Below, one piece after another: positions 63,429-64,000 of a stretch of DNA of 64,000 nt (position 1 is the first letter of the stretch; each line of letters opens with the position of its first letter). The stretch is from Oleidesulfovibrio sp964593925 (GTDB lineage: Bacteria; Desulfobacterota; Desulfovibrionia; Desulfovibrionales; Desulfovibrionaceae). Location of the stretch: the NCBI GenBank assembly GCA_964593925.1, contig CAZQKM010000011.1:1-64000 (forward strand), written 5' to 3'. The position numbers and the translations under genes were made by a program. Below the pieces are notes generated by a model. It searched no databases. It was not told the DNA's origin and was given only the letters and a program-made list of their open reading frames with translations.

Positions 63429-64000
63429 TCATCCCCGCAGTGAACCGCGAAAATCCTCCCACCCGGTTATGCCCATTTCCTGCACCAGCTGGCGCAGTTC
63501 CTCCACCAGTCGAAACGCACAGTCCGGCCGGATAAAGTTTGCCGTACCAACCTGCACGGCATGTGCACCCACCAAAATAAATTCCAGAATATCTTCTGCC
63601 GTGGTTACACCGCCAATGCCTATCACAGGTATGCTGACAGCGCGGGCAACCTGCCATACACAGCGCAAGGCCACCGGCTTGATCGCCGGTCCGGACAGGC
63701 CACCGATGGTATTTGCCAGCAATGGCTTGCGGCTATGGATATTCACTCCCATACCACTTAGAGTATTAATACAGGCCAGCATATCTGCACCACTGGCCTC
63801 GACGGCACGGGCAATCTCTGTAATGTCTGTAACATTTGGCGATAGCTTGACAATGACCGGTTTGGCTCCGGCACGGCGTTTTACAGCATCAGTCACGCGA
63901 GCGGCCTGCCGTGGATCCTGTCCAAATAATACACCGCCTTCATTTACATTAGGGCATGAGATGTTGACCTCAATGGCGGCAATGCCTTTTTCCGCGGCCA
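63429..64000 (-). CDS. pyrD: Dihydroorotate dehydrogenase (5' end beyond the window)
   Basis: The 3' portion, about 190 codons, of a class 1 (PyrD type 1B-like) dihydroorotate dehydrogenase, which oxidises dihydroorotate to orotate in pyrimidine synthesis. Visible are IEVNISCPNVNEGG with the substrate-binding Asn/Ser/Cys block, PVIVKLSPNVTDITEIARA with the flavin Lys, NTLSGMGVNI, GGLSGPAIKPVAL, IPVIGIGGV and VQVGTANF for FMN binding. The Cys of SCPN fits the class 1 active-site base region. The stop at 63429 lies about 150 bases before putA, on the same strand as putA. Confidence 0.93.
   Translation of the reverse strand, partial: AAEKGIAAIEVNISCPNVNEGGVLFGQDPRQAARVTDAVKRRAGAKPVIVKLSPNVTDITEIARAVEASGADMLACINTLSGMGVNIHSRKPLLANTIGGLSGPAIKPVALRCVWQVARAVSIPVIGIGGVTTAEDILEFILVGAHAVQVGTANFIRPDCAFRLVEELRQLVQEMGITGWEDFRGSLRG

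Overview
The window looks like chromosome of a Gram-negative, anaerobic, probably gut- or host-associated member of the Desulfovibrionaceae. This is an inference from the mix of families: a fused proline dehydrogenase/P5C dehydrogenase of about 1000 residues, a Pit/DUF47 phosphate pair, a sensor kinase with an ABC-type periplasmic binding domain, UbiX, tryptophanase, and tRNAs with encoded CCA. No search was run. Base composition is about half G+C by eye, apart from one AT-rich island at about 16.1-17.1 kb. Coding density is modest, and there are several gene-free gaps and broken genes.

Region by region. 0-3 kb holds a decayed IS3-family element, gene fragments and a small lipoprotein. 3-8.7 kb holds serS, a tRNA-Lys, a two-domain acyltransferase, a puzzling stretch with a palindrome cluster and either a small Cys-rich ORF or a structured RNA, and a 59-residue membrane protein. 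8.7-12.9 kb is a minus-strand run: ubiX, an UPF0173 hydrolase, a GIY-YIG protein, a DEAD-box helicase and a DsbA-like oxidoreductase. 13-18.2 kb has tRNA-Arg, an indole-forming tnaA/tnaB pair and a FUSC-type exporter. 18.3-26.5 kb holds a methyltransferase, a hydantoinase-like protein, a GT4 glycosyltransferase, tRNA-Phe, a frameshifted DUF336 gene, zupT and a small membrane protein.

26.7-52.3 kb is a glycan locus. It encodes a nucleotidyltransferase with a TagF-like phosphotransferase, GDP-fucose synthesis (gmd, fcl), a methyltransferase, an epimerase, a GT4 enzyme and two large GT2-type proteins. It also encodes PseB, PseC, PseI-like, PseF/SpsF-like and PseG enzymes for a nonulosonic acid, a GH57-like protein, and a closing cassette of a DXS-like thiamine enzyme, an SDR and an ATP-grasp ligase. 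No flippase, polymerase, ABC exporter, flagellin gene or PseH acetyltransferase is visible in the window. Decoration of a protein such as flagellin is therefore as likely as capsule or O-antigen.

52.5-64 kb holds a MerR-type regulator, an orphan sensor kinase, pit-DUF47 divergent from a PhoR-like kinase, putA, and the 3' part of pyrD running off the right edge.

The most unusual item is the DXS-like/SDR/ATP-grasp cassette. The DXS-like enzyme keeps its thiamine-site residues but has lost one of the arginines that bind the acceptor phosphate in true DXS. It probably makes an unusual carbon-branched or acyloin-derived building block for the glycan.
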